A stretch of 64,000 nt of DNA from Paracoccaceae bacterium (GTDB lineage Bacteria; Pseudomonadota; Alphaproteobacteria; Rhodobacterales; Rhodobacteraceae). This document shows, piece by piece, positions 10,144 through 18,853 of the stretch. Location of the stretch: NCBI GenBank assembly GCA_014879735.1, contig JACSRN010000055.1, forward strand, positions 1-64,000, given 5' to 3'. How positions within the stretch are numbered: position 1 is the stretch's first letter; each line of letters starts with the position of its first letter. A model generated the notes under the pieces. The model was not told where the DNA came from. It saw nothing but the letters and a program-made list of their open reading frames with translations, and did no database searches. The translations under genes and the position numbers were made by a program.

Positions 10144-11142
10144 ATGGCAGTCGGTCCCGAGGCGGATGTGCGCTACCTTCTGGTGGCCACGATCAAGAAC
10201 GAGGCGCTGAACCTCCTGGAATGGGTGGCCTGGCATCGGATGATCGGCTTTACGGACATCCTGGTCTATTACAACAATTGCGAAGATTCGACGGCCCGCA
10301 CCCTGCGCATCATGCAGGCGGCCGGCCTGCTGCGCGCCTTTCCGAACGATTTTCCCCCCGACCACCCGGCACCGCCGTTCCAGAACCGCGCCTATCGTCG
10401 CGCGGGGCACGAACCGGAATATGCCGCTGCGCGCTGGTGCATGGCGCTCGATGCCGATGAATTCCTGCTGATCCACGCCGGCAACGGCACGCTGGCCGAT
10501 CTGACTGCCGCCTGCGGCAGTGCCGATGCGATGCGGATCAACTGGCGTGTCTTCGGCAATTCCGGCCTGACCGGGCTTGACGCCGGGCTGCAGACCGAAC
10601 GCTTCACCCTGGCCATGCCCCAGCGAACCGTCCAGCGCTGGCCCGTCGCGGTGAAGACGCTGTTTCGCACCGCAAGCTATGGTCGGATCGGCATCCATCT
10701 TCCGCACCTTCCGCGGCAGGAGGCGCCGAAAGTCGTCACCGGATCGGGCCTGCCGCTGGATGAGGTGCGGGTGCGCGGGTTCAACTGCACCGATCCCGGC
10801 CGCTATGCCCTGGCCCAGGTCAACCACTACATGGTGCGCGACTGCGACAGCTTCCTGATCAAGTCCGACCGGGGTTCTTCCTCGCATCCCGAGCGCGAGA
10901 TCCGTGCCGACTATTGGCGCAAGTGGAACCGCAACGACGAGCGCGAGACCGCCATCCTGTCCCGCCGCGACAGGCTCCTGGCCGAGATGCAGCACCTCGA
11001 TGCCCTGACCGGCGGGCGGCTGATGGCGCTGCGCCGCCGCGCGCTGCGCTACTGGCGCGGCAAGGTCGCCCAGTTGAAGACCCGCGAGGACATGGCCGAA
11101 CTCTACAACACGATCGCCAACACCGGCCCGCCGGTGGCGTGA
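10144..11142 (+). CDS. Glycosyltransferase family 2-like protein
   Basis: A 332-residue soluble protein of the Glyco_tranf_2_4 group. It begins with a nucleotide-binding strand, LLVATIKNEALNLLEWVAWH, followed by DILVYYNNCED and the acidic motif CMALDADEFLLIH (DxDE, the expected metal/nucleotide-sugar site). An Arg-rich C-terminal region follows. It probably transfers a sugar to a polysaccharide or lipid; acceptor unknown. The start could be ATG 10144 (AGGACGG upstream) or GTG 10096. It is monocistronic and convergent with rpmE across a terminator. Confidence 0.78.
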   Translation: MAVGPEADVRYLLVATIKNEALNLLEWVAWHRMIGFTDILVYYNNCEDSTARTLRIMQAAGLLRAFPNDFPPDHPAPPFQNRAYRRAGHEPEYAAARWCMALDADEFLLIHAGNGTLADLTAACGSADAMRINWRVFGNSGLTGLDAGLQTERFTLAMPQRTVQRWPVAVKTLFRTASYGRIGIHLPHLPRQEAPKVVTGSGLPLDEVRVRGFNCTDPGRYALAQVNHYMVRDCDSFLIKSDRGSSSHPEREIRADYWRKWNRNDERETAILSRRDRLLAEMQHLDALTGGRLMALRRRALRYWRGKVAQLKTREDMAELYNTIANTGPPVA

Positions 11143-11172
11143 CCCAACCCGGACTCCGACCGCAAAAAGAAA

Positions 11173-11195
11173 AAGGGCGCCCCGGGGGCACCCTT
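11173..11195. terminator. Intrinsic terminator between the glycosyltransferase gene and rpmE
   Basis: The stem AGGGCGCCCC/GGGGCACCCT (one mismatch) is bordered on the left by a run of A, giving a U-tract (TTTTTCTTTTT) for the leftward rpmE transcript. It also stops rightward transcription, with a weaker U-tract. Confidence 0.85.
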
Positions 11196-11215
11196 CCGTT
11201 TCATCCCGTTTCGGT

Positions 11216-11437
11216 TCAGAACCCGAGACCGGCGTATTTGTTCTTGAACTTCGACACGCGACCGCCGGTGTCCATCAGCTTGGCCGACTGGCCGGTCCAG
11301 GCCGGATGCGACAGCGGGTCGATGTCCAGCGACAGCGTCTCGCCTTCGCTGCCCCAGGTCGAACGGGTGCGGTAGGTCGTTCCGTCGGTCATCTTCACTT
11401 CGATGAAGTGATAATCGGGGTGAATGCCCTGTTTCAT
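11216..11437 (-). CDS. rpmE: 50S ribosomal protein L31
   Basis: The 73-residue protein starts [19 protein letters not shown] and carries SHPAWTG(Q)S and the C-terminal KFKNKYAG typical of L31. No CxxC zinc pairs are present, so this is the zinc-independent form used in many alphaproteobacteria. It is last in the leftward block trmD-rplS-rpmE, 12 bp after rplS, and is followed by a strong terminator. Confidence 0.96.
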   Translation of the reverse strand: MKQGIHPDYHFIEVKMTDGTTYRTRSTWGSEGETLSLDIDPLSHPAWTGQSAKLMDTGGRVSKFKNKYAGLGF

Positions 11438-11449
11438 CGTCCGAGATCC

Positions 11450-11824
11450 TTATTCCGACTTCTCTTTGTAATTGGTCATTTCGGCGATCCGCGCCGACTT
11501 GCCGCGACGCTCGCGCAGATAGTAGAGCTTGGCGCGGCGGACCCGGCCGCGACGGACGACCTCGATCGTCTCGATATTGGTCGAATAGAGCGGAAAGACC
11601 CGCTCGACGCCCTCGCCGAAGGAAATCTTGCGCACAGTAAAGCTGGCCGCCAGCGTGCCGCCGCCACGGCGGCTGATGCAGACGCCTTCATAGGCCTGCA
11701 CGCGGGTGCGGTTGCCTTCCTTCACGCGATAGCCGACACGCAGGGTGTCGCCGGCCTTGAAGTCGGGAATGGTCTTGCCGAGGGCAGCAATCTGTTCTGC
11801 CTCGATCTGCGCGATCAGGTTCAT
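11450..11824 (-). CDS. rplS: 50S ribosomal protein L19
   Basis: A 124-residue L19, located at the 30S-50S interface. The start [15 protein letters not shown] is the standard alphaproteobacterial form, hence ATG 11824 rather than 11830. Core motifs are [26 protein letters not shown] and [19 protein letters not shown]. The 385 bp separating it from trmD contains a large inverted repeat, which could make rplS-rpmE partly independent of upstream transcription. Confidence 0.97.
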   Translation of the reverse strand: MNLIAQIEAEQIAALGKTIPDFKAGDTLRVGYRVKEGNRTRVQAYEGVCISRRGGGTLAASFTVRKISFGEGVERVFPLYSTNIETIEVVRRGRVRRAKLYYLRERRGKSARIAEMTNYKEKSE

Positions 11825-12104
11825 GCGCATGTCTCCGTTTGCCCGCGGTATCGCCGCAGAGTTTGTGCTGAAACCGAAGAACTCCTGGTCTTCGCCCGGG
11901 TCCCTGCACCGCGTCTGGCGCGGCCGGCCCGCCGGAGGATCGGTTCCTGTTTTCGCCGCCCCCCGCCCACCCCCGCCGAAGAGGGCGGTTCGACCGGAAA
12001 GGGGAATCGGGCCCGCAGACTTGCGCCCCGGACCGGGCGCGTATAGGGCCGCGGGCGCGCGGGGTCAAGCGCCGCCATTCCGGCTGCGCCGGAAGCCTCC
12101 GGCG

Positions 12105-12175
12105 GGGATATTTGCACAGAGAAGAAGGCGGCGGTCAGGAGCACATCTTCGGCTTCTTCTCTGTGCAAATATCCC
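12105..12175. repeat. Paired REP-like element: perfect 23-bp inverted repeat between trmD and rplS
   Basis: Left arm 12105-12127 and right arm 12153-12175 are exact reverse complements (each contains ATATTTGCACAGAGAAG or its complement), with a 25-nt centre. The right arm continues into CCCGGGGGG and a GC-rich stem up to about 12207. It resembles the element at the pepT 3' end. It fills most of the 385-bp gap 11825-12209 and can form a very stable RNA hairpin inside the trmD-rplS transcript. Confidence 0.85.
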
Positions 12176-12209
12176 GGGGGGTCGCCGCAGGCGACGGGGG
12201 CAGCGCCCC

Positions 12210-13025
12210 CTAACGACGCATCTGCGCGGACAGCATCTGCCACAGGTCGGGTCGGCGCTCCGCAGTCAGGCGTTCGGCTTCCGCCCGCCGCCATTTCGCG
12301 ATCTCGCCGTGGTTGCCCCCGGTCAGAACCGCCGGGATCTCGCGGCCCTGCCAGATCTGGGGACGGGTATACTGCGGGTGTTCGAGCAGGCCTTGGGAAA
12401 AGCTCTCGTCCTCGGTCGAGGACTGGTTGCCCAGGACGCCCGGCAGGAGCCGCACCGTGGCGTCAAGCATCGCCTGGGCCGCGATCTCGCCCCCGGTCAG
12501 CACGAAATCGCCAAGCGAGACCTCTTCCGCCCGCCAATGGTCGAGGACCCGTTGGTCCACGCCCTCGAACCGGCCGCAAAGCAGCGTGATTCCGGCGCCA
12601 TCGGCCCAGCGGCGGGCGGTGGCCTGGTCGAAGGGCCGGCCGCGGGGCGACAGATACACCACCGGCCAGCGGTCGCGGTCGTCCGGGGCCCCCGCCGTCG
12701 CAGTGCACAGGGCGTTGTGGACGACATCGGGGCGCAACACCATTCCGGCACCGCCCCCCGCCGGCGTGTCGTCGACATTGCGGTGTCGCCCCTCGCCAAA
12801 GCTGCGCAGCGCTATCGTCTCCAGCCGCCACAGTCCGGCGTCCAGCGCCTTTCCGGTCAGCGACAGGCCGAGCGTGCCGGGAAACGCCTCAGGGAAGAGC
12901 GTGACGATCCGGGCCTCGAAGGCGCCGCGGACCACAGGGCGTTCCTCCATCAGGTCGCGTGGCTGCAGCGAGGGTCGCATCGTCAGGCGGCCATGGCTTT
13001 TCGGTGTCTCGGGCAGGTCGGTCAT
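12210..13025 (-). CDS. trmD: tRNA (guanine37-N1)-methyltransferase
   Basis: A 271-residue SPOUT methyltransferase that makes m1G37 in tRNAs reading CNN codons and prevents +1 frameshifting. The trefoil-knot motifs are [24 protein letters not shown] and [26 protein letters not shown] is the N-terminal SAM region. Relative to E. coli TrmD there is an N-terminal extension of about 30 residues before [13 protein letters not shown]. The extension looks real because no internal start is better placed. It lies between a membrane-protein gene and rplS, in the usual rimM-trmD-rplS order. Confidence 0.96.
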   Translation of the reverse strand: MTDLPETPKSHGRLTMRPSLQPRDLMEERPVVRGAFEARIVTLFPEAFPGTLGLSLTGKALDAGLWRLETIALRSFGEGRHRNVDDTPAGGGAGMVLRPDVVHNALCTATAGAPDDRDRWPVVYLSPRGRPFDQATARRWADGAGITLLCGRFEGVDQRVLDHWRAEEVSLGDFVLTGGEIAAQAMLDATVRLLPGVLGNQSSTEDESFSQGLLEHPQYTRPQIWQGREIPAVLTGGNHGEIAKWRRAEAERLTAERRPDLWQMLSAQMRR

Positions 13026-13084
13026 GATGCCGGGGATAGCGGCAAAGCCGCGGCGGCGGAAGCCGGTTTTCGCGGTGGGCTTCA

Positions 13085-13136
13085 GACTGCGGCCTCAGAC
13101 TGAAGCCGTTGACTGAGGTCGCTGACTGGGGCCGGT
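13085..13136. repeat. Four tandem 13-bp repeats (GACTGnrGyC core)
   Basis: Copies start at 13085, 13098, 13111 and 13124, an exact 13-bp period: GACTGCGGCC, GACTGAAGCC, GACTGAGGTC and GACTGGGGCC, each followed by 3 variable bases. The array lies between trmD and the stop codon of the membrane-protein gene. Confidence 0.85.
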
Positions 13137-13137
13137 C

Positions 13138-14076
13138 TCAGATCGCGGCGGCGCGGCTGCGGCGTGCCCCAGCGGGCAGGCTGCGCGGCATGGGTGCGGG
13201 GGCAAGCCGGTCCAGCACTCCGGCCAGGGCCCGCAGCGCCGAGGCGACGGCGGCATCAGTGCTGCGGCAGGCCATATCCTCCAGCACCGCGGGCGGCGGG
13301 AACTGCGCAAAGCGGCGCGGTGCCGCGTGAAGCAGGACTGCGGCCCGCGGCAGAAGCAGGCGCAGCAGTTCATCCGAACCGGCAGCCGCCAGGAAGGCCG
13401 CCAGCATGGCCCCCGGCAACCCGTGGCCCTCGGCAAAGGCCACCGGACGGGTGGCCCAGCCGATCAGCGCGCGGCGCAGCGGCGCATGCAGCGTGTCCGG
13501 GCGGTCGGAGAGAATGCCGGACAGCCGGTTCAGCCGCGCCTCGGCATCCGCCGCATCGAGCGTGGCGACCAGCAGAACCTCGGCCTCGACGGGATCGGTA
13601 TCCTCGCAGGCGATGACAAGATGGGCGACCGCGGCCTCGCCCTCCGCCGAGAGGCGGCGGGGGTGGTGGATTTCCGGCATTTCCTCGAACAGGATCGTGC
13701 CGGCCATCGCCACATTCGGCGACCAGAGCAGCCGCAGAAACGGCAGCGCGACGAAGGACAGGATCGCCGGCAGGACCGGATGCAAGGCCGGCATCACCCC
13801 CAGCACGCCACCGATCCCGCGACCGGTCACGAAGCCCCCGACAACCAGTGCCGTCAGGACCAGAACCCGCCCGGCCAGCGCAAAAATCCTGGTGGGATCG
13901 TGCCGGCCGCCGAAGCCCTGCAGCCATTGATCGGGCCTGCGGATCGCCGACCAGATCGCGAAGATGGCAAGGAAGGGTGGCACCAGTGCCCAGCCATAAC
14001 CTGCAAGGCCCGCCGCGAAGGGACCCGCAAACAGGAGCGCATTTGCCCCGTTGATCAAATGGCCACGAAACCGCAT
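13138..14076 (-). CDS. Hypothetical membrane protein
   Basis: A 312-residue protein of unknown function. The first 130 residues hold about four hydrophobic helices (for example ALLFAGPFAAGLAGYGWALV and VLVLTALVVGGFVTG). The remaining 180 residues are soluble, alanine/leucine-rich and probably helical. I chose ATG 14076 (MRFRGHLINGANALLF) because the helices start right there. It interrupts the standard rimM-trmD pair, and the intervening DNA carries the 13-bp tandem repeats. No known domain is recognised. Confidence 0.72.
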   Translation of the reverse strand: MRFRGHLINGANALLFAGPFAAGLAGYGWALVPPFLAIFAIWSAIRRPDQWLQGFGGRHDPTRIFALAGRVLVLTALVVGGFVTGRGIGGVLGVMPALHPVLPAILSFVALPFLRLLWSPNVAMAGTILFEEMPEIHHPRRLSAEGEAAVAHLVIACEDTDPVEAEVLLVATLDAADAEARLNRLSGILSDRPDTLHAPLRRALIGWATRPVAFAEGHGLPGAMLAAFLAAAGSDELLRLLLPRAAVLLHAAPRRFAQFPPPAVLEDMACRSTDAAVASALRALAGVLDRLAPAPMPRSLPAGARRSRAAAI

Positions 14077-14227
14077 TGCACAGCCTCCCTGACGATCCCG
14101 GCAGGGGCCGGCCCCGCCAGGCGGATTTCCGCTCCATAGAAGCCTTGCAATGGTTAATGGCGGGATAATGGCGGGCGCGCGGCGGTTGTGGGTGCGCGCC
14201 GACATCCGGCATCCGCGGGGGCGGCGG

Positions 14228-14734
14228 TCAGTCCAGCCCTTCGGGCAGATCGACGATCACCAGGCGCCGGCCGAGGTCGACCGTGGGCACCGCCGCGCGG
14301 GTGAAGGGCACGAGAAGGCTGCCGGCACGATCCGGCACCGCGATTTCCAGCAGATCGCCGGCACCGTGGTTCTGGACCGAGATGACACGGCCGATCTCGG
14401 CCCCTCCCGGATCGCGGGCGGAAAGGCCAACCAGGTCGGCATGATAGAATTCGTCATCGGGCAGCGCAGGCAGGCGCGATCGGTCGACGTAAAGCTCGGT
14501 CCCCTTCAGCGCCTCGGCCTCTTCGCGGGTGGCGACGCCCGAGACGCGGGCGCCAAGGCCCCCGGCCACCGGGCGGGTCAACCGCAGGGTGAACCTGCGG
14601 CCGTCGCTGGCATAGAGCGGCCCGTAGGCGGCGATGTCGGAGGGTTCGGCGCAATAGGACTTGAGCCGGACCTCGCCCTGGACCCCGAAGGCCCCGGCAA
14701 TGGCACCCACGCAGATGCGGTCCGTCCCGGTCAT
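14228..14734 (-). CDS. rimM: Ribosome maturation factor RimM
   Basis: A 168-residue 30S assembly factor that acts on the 16S 3' domain and binds S19. The N-terminal motif ICVGAIAGAFGVQGEVRLKS matches the family, as do the ATREEAEALKGTELYVDRS linker, the DEFYHADLVGL start of the PRC barrel, and the end PTVDLGRRLVIVDLPEGL. It follows rpsP by 58 bp on the same strand, the conserved order. Confidence 0.95.
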   Translation of the reverse strand: MTGTDRICVGAIAGAFGVQGEVRLKSYCAEPSDIAAYGPLYASDGRRFTLRLTRPVAGGLGARVSGVATREEAEALKGTELYVDRSRLPALPDDEFYHADLVGLSARDPGGAEIGRVISVQNHGAGDLLEIAVPDRAGSLLVPFTRAAVPTVDLGRRLVIVDLPEGLD

Positions 14735-14792
14735 GCGCCAGCCTTTCCATCATGCCGCGGGCAGCCCGAAACGGGCCGCCCTCTGGTCGGGA

Positions 14793-15146
14793 TCATTCGG
14801 CCGCGGGTTCGGCGGCACGGGCGGCCTTCTTGGCGGCGCGCTCGGCCATCTGCTTGCCGGGGACGGCCGCCTTGGGGTTGTTGCGCTCGGTCTTCGGGCG
14901 GGCACCGGCGGCTTCGAGGAAGCGGGCCACCCGGTCGGTCGGCTGGGCGCCCAGCGACAGCCAGTGCTGCACGCGGTCCATGTTCATCACCACGCGCTTT
15001 TCATCGTCCTTGGCGAGAAGCGGATTGTAGGTGCCCAGTTTCTCGATGAAGCGGCCATCGCGCGGCATGCGCGAATCGGTGGCGACGATCGCATAGAACG
15101 GGCGCTTCTTGGAACCGCCGCGGGCGAGACGGATTTTCATAGCCAT
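14793..15146 (-). CDS. rpsP: 30S ribosomal protein S16
   Basis: A 117-residue S16. The N-terminus [20 protein letters not shown] and the motifs [15 protein letters not shown] and [20 protein letters not shown] are diagnostic. The 30-residue Ala/Lys tail after [10 protein letters not shown] is an alphaproteobacterial extension. It is preceded by a GGAG ribosome site and lies 43 bp downstream of the chorismate mutase gene. Confidence 0.97.
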   Translation of the reverse strand: MAMKIRLARGGSKKRPFYAIVATDSRMPRDGRFIEKLGTYNPLLAKDDEKRVVMNMDRVQHWLSLGAQPTDRVARFLEAAGARPKTERNNPKAAVPGKQMAERAAKKAARAAEPAAE

Positions 15147-15189
15147 GGTGTTTCTCCTTTGAATGGCTGTTCCGGCGGGGGCACCCCGC

Positions 15190-15483
15190 CTATTTCTGCA
15201 GTTTCTCGTGATGCCTGATGACTTCCGAGATGATGAAGGTCAGGAATTCCTTGGCGAAAGCGGGGTCGAGGTCGGCCTCCTCGGCCAGCCGTTCCAGCCG
15301 TTCGATCTGGCGCTCCTCGCGGGCGGGGTCGGAGGGCGGCAGGTCGTGCTCGGCCTTCAGCCGGCCCACCGCCTGGGTGTGCTTGAACCGCTCGGCCAGC
15401 GTATAGACAAGGATCGCATCCAGCCGGTCGATCGACTCGCGATGGTCTTTCAGCAGCGTGGCGGCCTTGGTCGGAGCATCCAT
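15190..15483 (-). CDS. Chorismate mutase (AroQ class)
   Basis: A 97-residue monofunctional AroQ-type helical enzyme converting chorismate to prephenate for Phe/Tyr synthesis. The helix-1 motif [19 protein letters not shown] carries the active-site arginine and aspartate. The mid-helix [20 protein letters not shown] holds the Lys and second Arg, and [15 protein letters not shown] the late Gln/Glu face. The ATG at 15483 overlaps the upstream GNAT stop (TGATG), so the two are translationally coupled; a GTG one codon earlier is an alternative. Its place between ffh and rpsP is usual in Rhodobacterales. Confidence 0.92.
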   Translation of the reverse strand: MDAPTKAATLLKDHRESIDRLDAILVYTLAERFKHTQAVGRLKAEHDLPPSDPAREERQIERLERLAEEADLDPAFAKEFLTFIISEVIRHHEKLQK

Positions 15484-16049
15484 CACGCCTGTCCTCCGCT
15501 ATGTTGCGCGCCCCAGTGGCGCCAGACGTTCGAGCCGGCATTGTCGCCTTCGCAGGTGGCGCCAAGCCGGCGGGCAAGCTGCCGCGAACGGGTGTTGGCC
15601 GGGTCGATATAGCTGACCAGCGAAGGCAGCCGCAGCGCCCGGGCATGGCCACGGGCGGCCTGCGCGGCCTCGGTGGCGTAGCCATGCCCCTCGGCCGAGG
15701 GCAGGAACAGATAGCCAAGCTCCGGCTCCAGGTCGCCGGCTTCGAAGCCGATCAGCACGAAGCCCAGCGTCTCGTCGTCCCGGCTGTCCACCGTCCACAG
15801 GCCATGGCCGCGCAAAAGCCAGGTGCCACAGGCGCAGGCGAATTCGGCAAAGGCCTCGTCGCGGGTGAAGGGGCCGCCCAGATGCGGGCCCGCCGGACCA
15901 CAGAGGATTTCGACCCAGGGTTCGATATCTTCAAGCCGCGGCGCCCGCAGGCGCAACCGGGGGGTTTCCAGCACCGGCAGATGTGCGCTCAGGGCAAGCG
16001 CGAAATCGGCGGCCGGACCGGGAACCGGGGTTTCATGCGGATGGCTCAT
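15483..16049 (-). CDS. GNAT-family N-acetyltransferase (RimJ/RimL type)
   Basis: A 188-residue acetyltransferase of the Acetyltransf_3 group. Early LETPRLRLRAPRLEDIEPW is the typical entry strand. The acetyl-CoA loop is in LPSAEGHGYATEAAQAARGHA (pattern Q/RxxGxG/A altered to EGHGYA), followed by IDPANTRSRQLARRLGA. The target is unknown; members acetylate ribosomal proteins or small molecules. It is one of two tandem, diverged GNAT genes with overlapping ends. Confidence 0.88.
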   Translation of the reverse strand: MSHPHETPVPGPAADFALALSAHLPVLETPRLRLRAPRLEDIEPWVEILCGPAGPHLGGPFTRDEAFAEFACACGTWLLRGHGLWTVDSRDDETLGFVLIGFEAGDLEPELGYLFLPSAEGHGYATEAAQAARGHARALRLPSLVSYIDPANTRSRQLARRLGATCEGDNAGSNVWRHWGAQHSGGQA

Positions 16050-16582
16050 CGGATGCCCCCCAGGTCATGCCGGATCACCACATCGCCGGGATCGATTCCC
16101 GGCAGGGTCGGATCGATCACGCCACCCAGCCGCAGGCCCAGCGCAATGGAGCGGGTGTTCGCGGGTTCGATGATATTGGTGATATGGGGCCAGTCGAAGC
16201 TGGCGGCCACCCAGCCCAGCACTGCGCGGGCGGCCTCATGCGCAATACCCCGGCCCTCGGCCGCGGGCACGACGAACCAGCCGAGTTCGGGGGCGGGATA
16301 TCCCTCGCCATGATAGATGCCGACTTCGCCCAGATAGGTGCCGGTGGCGCGGTCCTCCACGCCAAAGGGGCCATAGCCCTTCAGCGACCAGAGCGCGACA
16401 TCCGCCGCCCAGTGCCGCCATGCGGCAGGGCGATTCAGCGGCCCGCCCTCATGCACCGACCGGGCCGAGGCGAAAAAGCCGGCCCAAGCCTCGAAATCGG
16501 CCGGCCGGGGCGCGCGCAGCCGCAAGCGTCCGGTCGTCAGGACCGGCACGGCTTCGGCGATCTGGCGCGCAACGGGCAGCAT
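16046..16582 (-). CDS. GNAT-family N-acetyltransferase, tandem paralogue
   Basis: A 178-residue protein with the same architecture as its downstream neighbour: TGRLRLRAPRPADFEAW, GWFVVPAAEGRGIAHEAARA (acetyl-CoA loop) and EPANTRSIALGLRLGG. The pair probably arose by duplication. Its stop overlaps the next start by 4 bp (ATGA) and it starts 4 bp after ffh, so all are in one transcript. Substrate unknown. Confidence 0.88.
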   Translation of the reverse strand: MLPVARQIAEAVPVLTTGRLRLRAPRPADFEAWAGFFASARSVHEGGPLNRPAAWRHWAADVALWSLKGYGPFGVEDRATGTYLGEVGIYHGEGYPAPELGWFVVPAAEGRGIAHEAARAVLGWVAASFDWPHITNIIEPANTRSIALGLRLGGVIDPTLPGIDPGDVVIRHDLGGIR

Positions 16583-16586
16583 CGGC

Positions 16587-18101
16587 TCACTTCTTCCGCA
16601 TCAGGCCGGACAGGCCCGCGGGCAAGGTGACGCCGCGCGCCATGCCGGGCAGGCCGCCGCCGCCGCCCAGGCCGGACATCCCGCCCATGCCTTCCCGCAT
16701 GCCTTTCGCCGCCTCGGCCATCTGTTCGGGCGTCATCTTCGAGACATCGGGCATGCCGCCCTTGCCCATCAGCTGGCGGATCATGTTCTTCATCATGCCG
16801 CCCTTGCCGAGCTTCTTCATCATCTCGGCCATCTGCTTGTGCTGTTTCAGCAGGCGGTTGAGATCCGATACCTCGAGCCCGGCCCCCGCCGCGATCCGCT
16901 TCTTGCGGCTGGCCTGCAAAAGATCGGGATTGGCGCGCTCCCGCTTTGTCATCGAATTGATCAGCGCGATCTGCCGCTTCAGCATCCGGTCGTCGATCCC
17001 GGCCTCGGCCGCGGCGGCCTGATGCTTGGCCATGCCGGGCATCATTCCCATCAGGCTCTGCATGCCGCCCATCTTGAGCATCTGTTCCAGCTGCAACCGC
17101 AGGTCGTTCATGTTGAACAGGCCTTTGGCAAAGCGCTTGGCCATGCGTTCGGCCTGTTCGGCCTCGAAGGTCTCCTGCGCCTTCTCGACCAGGGCCACGA
17201 TGTCGCCCATGCCAAGAATGCGGCCGGCCACGCGCTCGGCCTCGAAGGGCTCGACCGCATCCATCTTCTCGCCCAGGCCGACAAAGCGGATCGGCTTGCC
17301 GGTGACGGCGCGCATCGACAGGGCCGCACCACCCCGGCCATCGCCATCCATCCGCGTCAGCACCACGCCCGAGATGCCGACCTTGCCGTCGAACTCGGTC
17401 GCCACGTTCACAGCGTCCTGCCCGGTCAGCCCGTCGACCACCAAGAGCGTCTCGCGCGGGGTGGCGATGTCGCGCACCGCCTGCACCTCGTCCATCAGCA
17501 CTTCGTCGATGTGCAGGCGGCCGGCGGTATCAAGGAACAACACGTCATAGCCGCCAAGGCTGGCCTGGGTTTTCGCCCGCTTGGCGATCTGTACCGCCTT
17601 TTCGCCCTTGACGATGGGCAGCGTGTCCACCCCGATCTGGGTGCCCAGGATCGCAAGCTGCTCCATCGCCGCCGGGCGGTTGGTATCGAGCGAGGCCATC
17701 AGCACCCGCTTGCCGTTCCTGTCCTTCAGCCGCTTGGCCAGTTTCGCCGTGGTCGTCGTCTTGCCCGACCCCTGCAACCCCACCATCAGGATGGTTGCCG
17801 GCGGATTGTCGATCTTCAACGCATCGGCCGCGCCATCGCCCGACAGCATCCGCACCAGCTCGTCATGGACGATCTTGACGACCATCTGCCCCGGCGTGAT
17901 GGATTTCGTCACCGCCGCGCCGGTGGCCTTGTCCTGCACCCGCTTGATGAAGTCGCGCACCACCGGCAGGCTGACGTCGGCCTCCAGCAACGCCACCCGC
18001 ACCTCTCGCAGCGCGGTGACGACATCGGCCTCGGTCAGCGCGCCGGCCTTGGTCAGGCGGTCAAAGACACCGCCAAGACGTTCTGACAGGCTTTCAAACA
18101 T
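16587..18101 (-). CDS. ffh: Signal recognition particle protein Ffh
   Basis: A 504-residue SRP54 GTPase that binds signal sequences with 4.5S RNA and docks with FtsY to target membrane proteins. The N domain is followed by G1 GLQGSGKTTTTAKLAKRL (about residues 108-125), G3 DTAGRLHIDE, G4 TRMDGDGRGG and the methionine-rich M domain with LRLQLEQMLKMGGM and the RNA-binding stretch INSMTKRERANPDLL. The ATG at 18101 (MFESLSERLGG) is the standard start; the long upstream open frame is spurious. The 4.5S RNA gene was not found in this window. Confidence 0.97.
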   Translation of the reverse strand: MFESLSERLGGVFDRLTKAGALTEADVVTALREVRVALLEADVSLPVVRDFIKRVQDKATGAAVTKSITPGQMVVKIVHDELVRMLSGDGAADALKIDNPPATILMVGLQGSGKTTTTAKLAKRLKDRNGKRVLMASLDTNRPAAMEQLAILGTQIGVDTLPIVKGEKAVQIAKRAKTQASLGGYDVLFLDTAGRLHIDEVLMDEVQAVRDIATPRETLLVVDGLTGQDAVNVATEFDGKVGISGVVLTRMDGDGRGGAALSMRAVTGKPIRFVGLGEKMDAVEPFEAERVAGRILGMGDIVALVEKAQETFEAEQAERMAKRFAKGLFNMNDLRLQLEQMLKMGGMQSLMGMMPGMAKHQAAAAEAGIDDRMLKRQIALINSMTKRERANPDLLQASRKKRIAAGAGLEVSDLNRLLKQHKQMAEMMKKLGKGGMMKNMIRQLMGKGGMPDVSKMTPEQMAEAAKGMREGMGGMSGLGGGGGLPGMARGVTLPAGLSGLMRKK

Positions 18102-18283
18102 GACACGCTCCTTCGCGGCAACGGGTTTGCCCCGACATGGGGCGGCGGCAGCCCGGAACAAAGTCGAACCACACCCGTGGGCGCAAACGCGCTGACGGAT
18201 GGCGATCCCGGACAATGCCCAAGGGACCGGAAGCACAGGCCTCCGGGGAATTGGGCGGGTGCTAGCCGCAAACAGCGGCGGAG

Positions 18284-18736
18284 TCAACTCTGGCCGGCAA
18301 GCCAGCCATTGATCGCGGCAGCCAGCGCCGCAGGACCCGGGCCCGACACAAAAGCCTGCGCGGCGGGGCGCCGGCCACCATCGGCCCAGACCAGCAGGAC
18401 GCGGGCCCGGGCGCCCTTCGTCTCCACCTCGGCGCGGCGCAGGCCCGCCAGCGCCAACCGGGCTTCGCGCTGTCGCATCAGCGCCACGGAGGACAACACC
18501 ACAATGCCGCCAGCCCGGTCCAGCACCATCGCCTCTCGCCGGCCCAGCAGGGCAAGCCCCGCCACGAAACCCGCGGCCGCCACGGCAAACCCGGCCGCAG
18601 GCCCGGAATCGCCGGCCATCGAGGCCCGCAGCGCAAGAACCGCGCAGGCAAAAAACCCGCCGCCCAGCGCGAAAAGCAACGCCAGGCTGCCCGATTGCGC
18701 CATCAGCCGGGCGGCAGAGGTCTCGACGATCCGCAT
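18284..18736 (-). CDS. Hypothetical membrane protein (150 aa)
   Basis: A 150-residue protein with two hydrophobic segments (around residues 15-37 and 47-65), then a soluble tail containing AMVLDRAGGIVVLSSVALMRQREARLALAGLRRAEVE. The tail looks like a small beta-rich domain of bacterial membrane-anchored PH-like proteins, but I cannot name it. ATG 18736 is chosen because the upstream frame is out of character. It is divergent from the LysR gene. Confidence 0.6.
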   Translation of the reverse strand: MRIVETSAARLMAQSGSLALLFALGGGFFACAVLALRASMAGDSGPAAGFAVAAAGFVAGLALLGRREAMVLDRAGGIVVLSSVALMRQREARLALAGLRRAEVETKGARARVLLVWADGGRRPAAQAFVSGPGPAALAAAINGWLAGQS

Positions 18737-18853
18737 CGCCACGTTCTGCGGCCGGCACATCCGCCCGTCAATGCCCCGCAAGCCCCTTGCGCGCGGCACC
18801 GATCCGGCTTTTCCTGCGCGCTGGCGCACAGACGGCCATGCATGAGGGAACCG

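Noticed and set aside
18200-18211. 12-base match (TGGCGATCCCGG) to the tRNA-Arg 3' end, as a possible attachment site
   Set aside because: It lies 11 kb beyond the phage genes, among housekeeping genes, and is short enough to be chance in GC-rich DNA.
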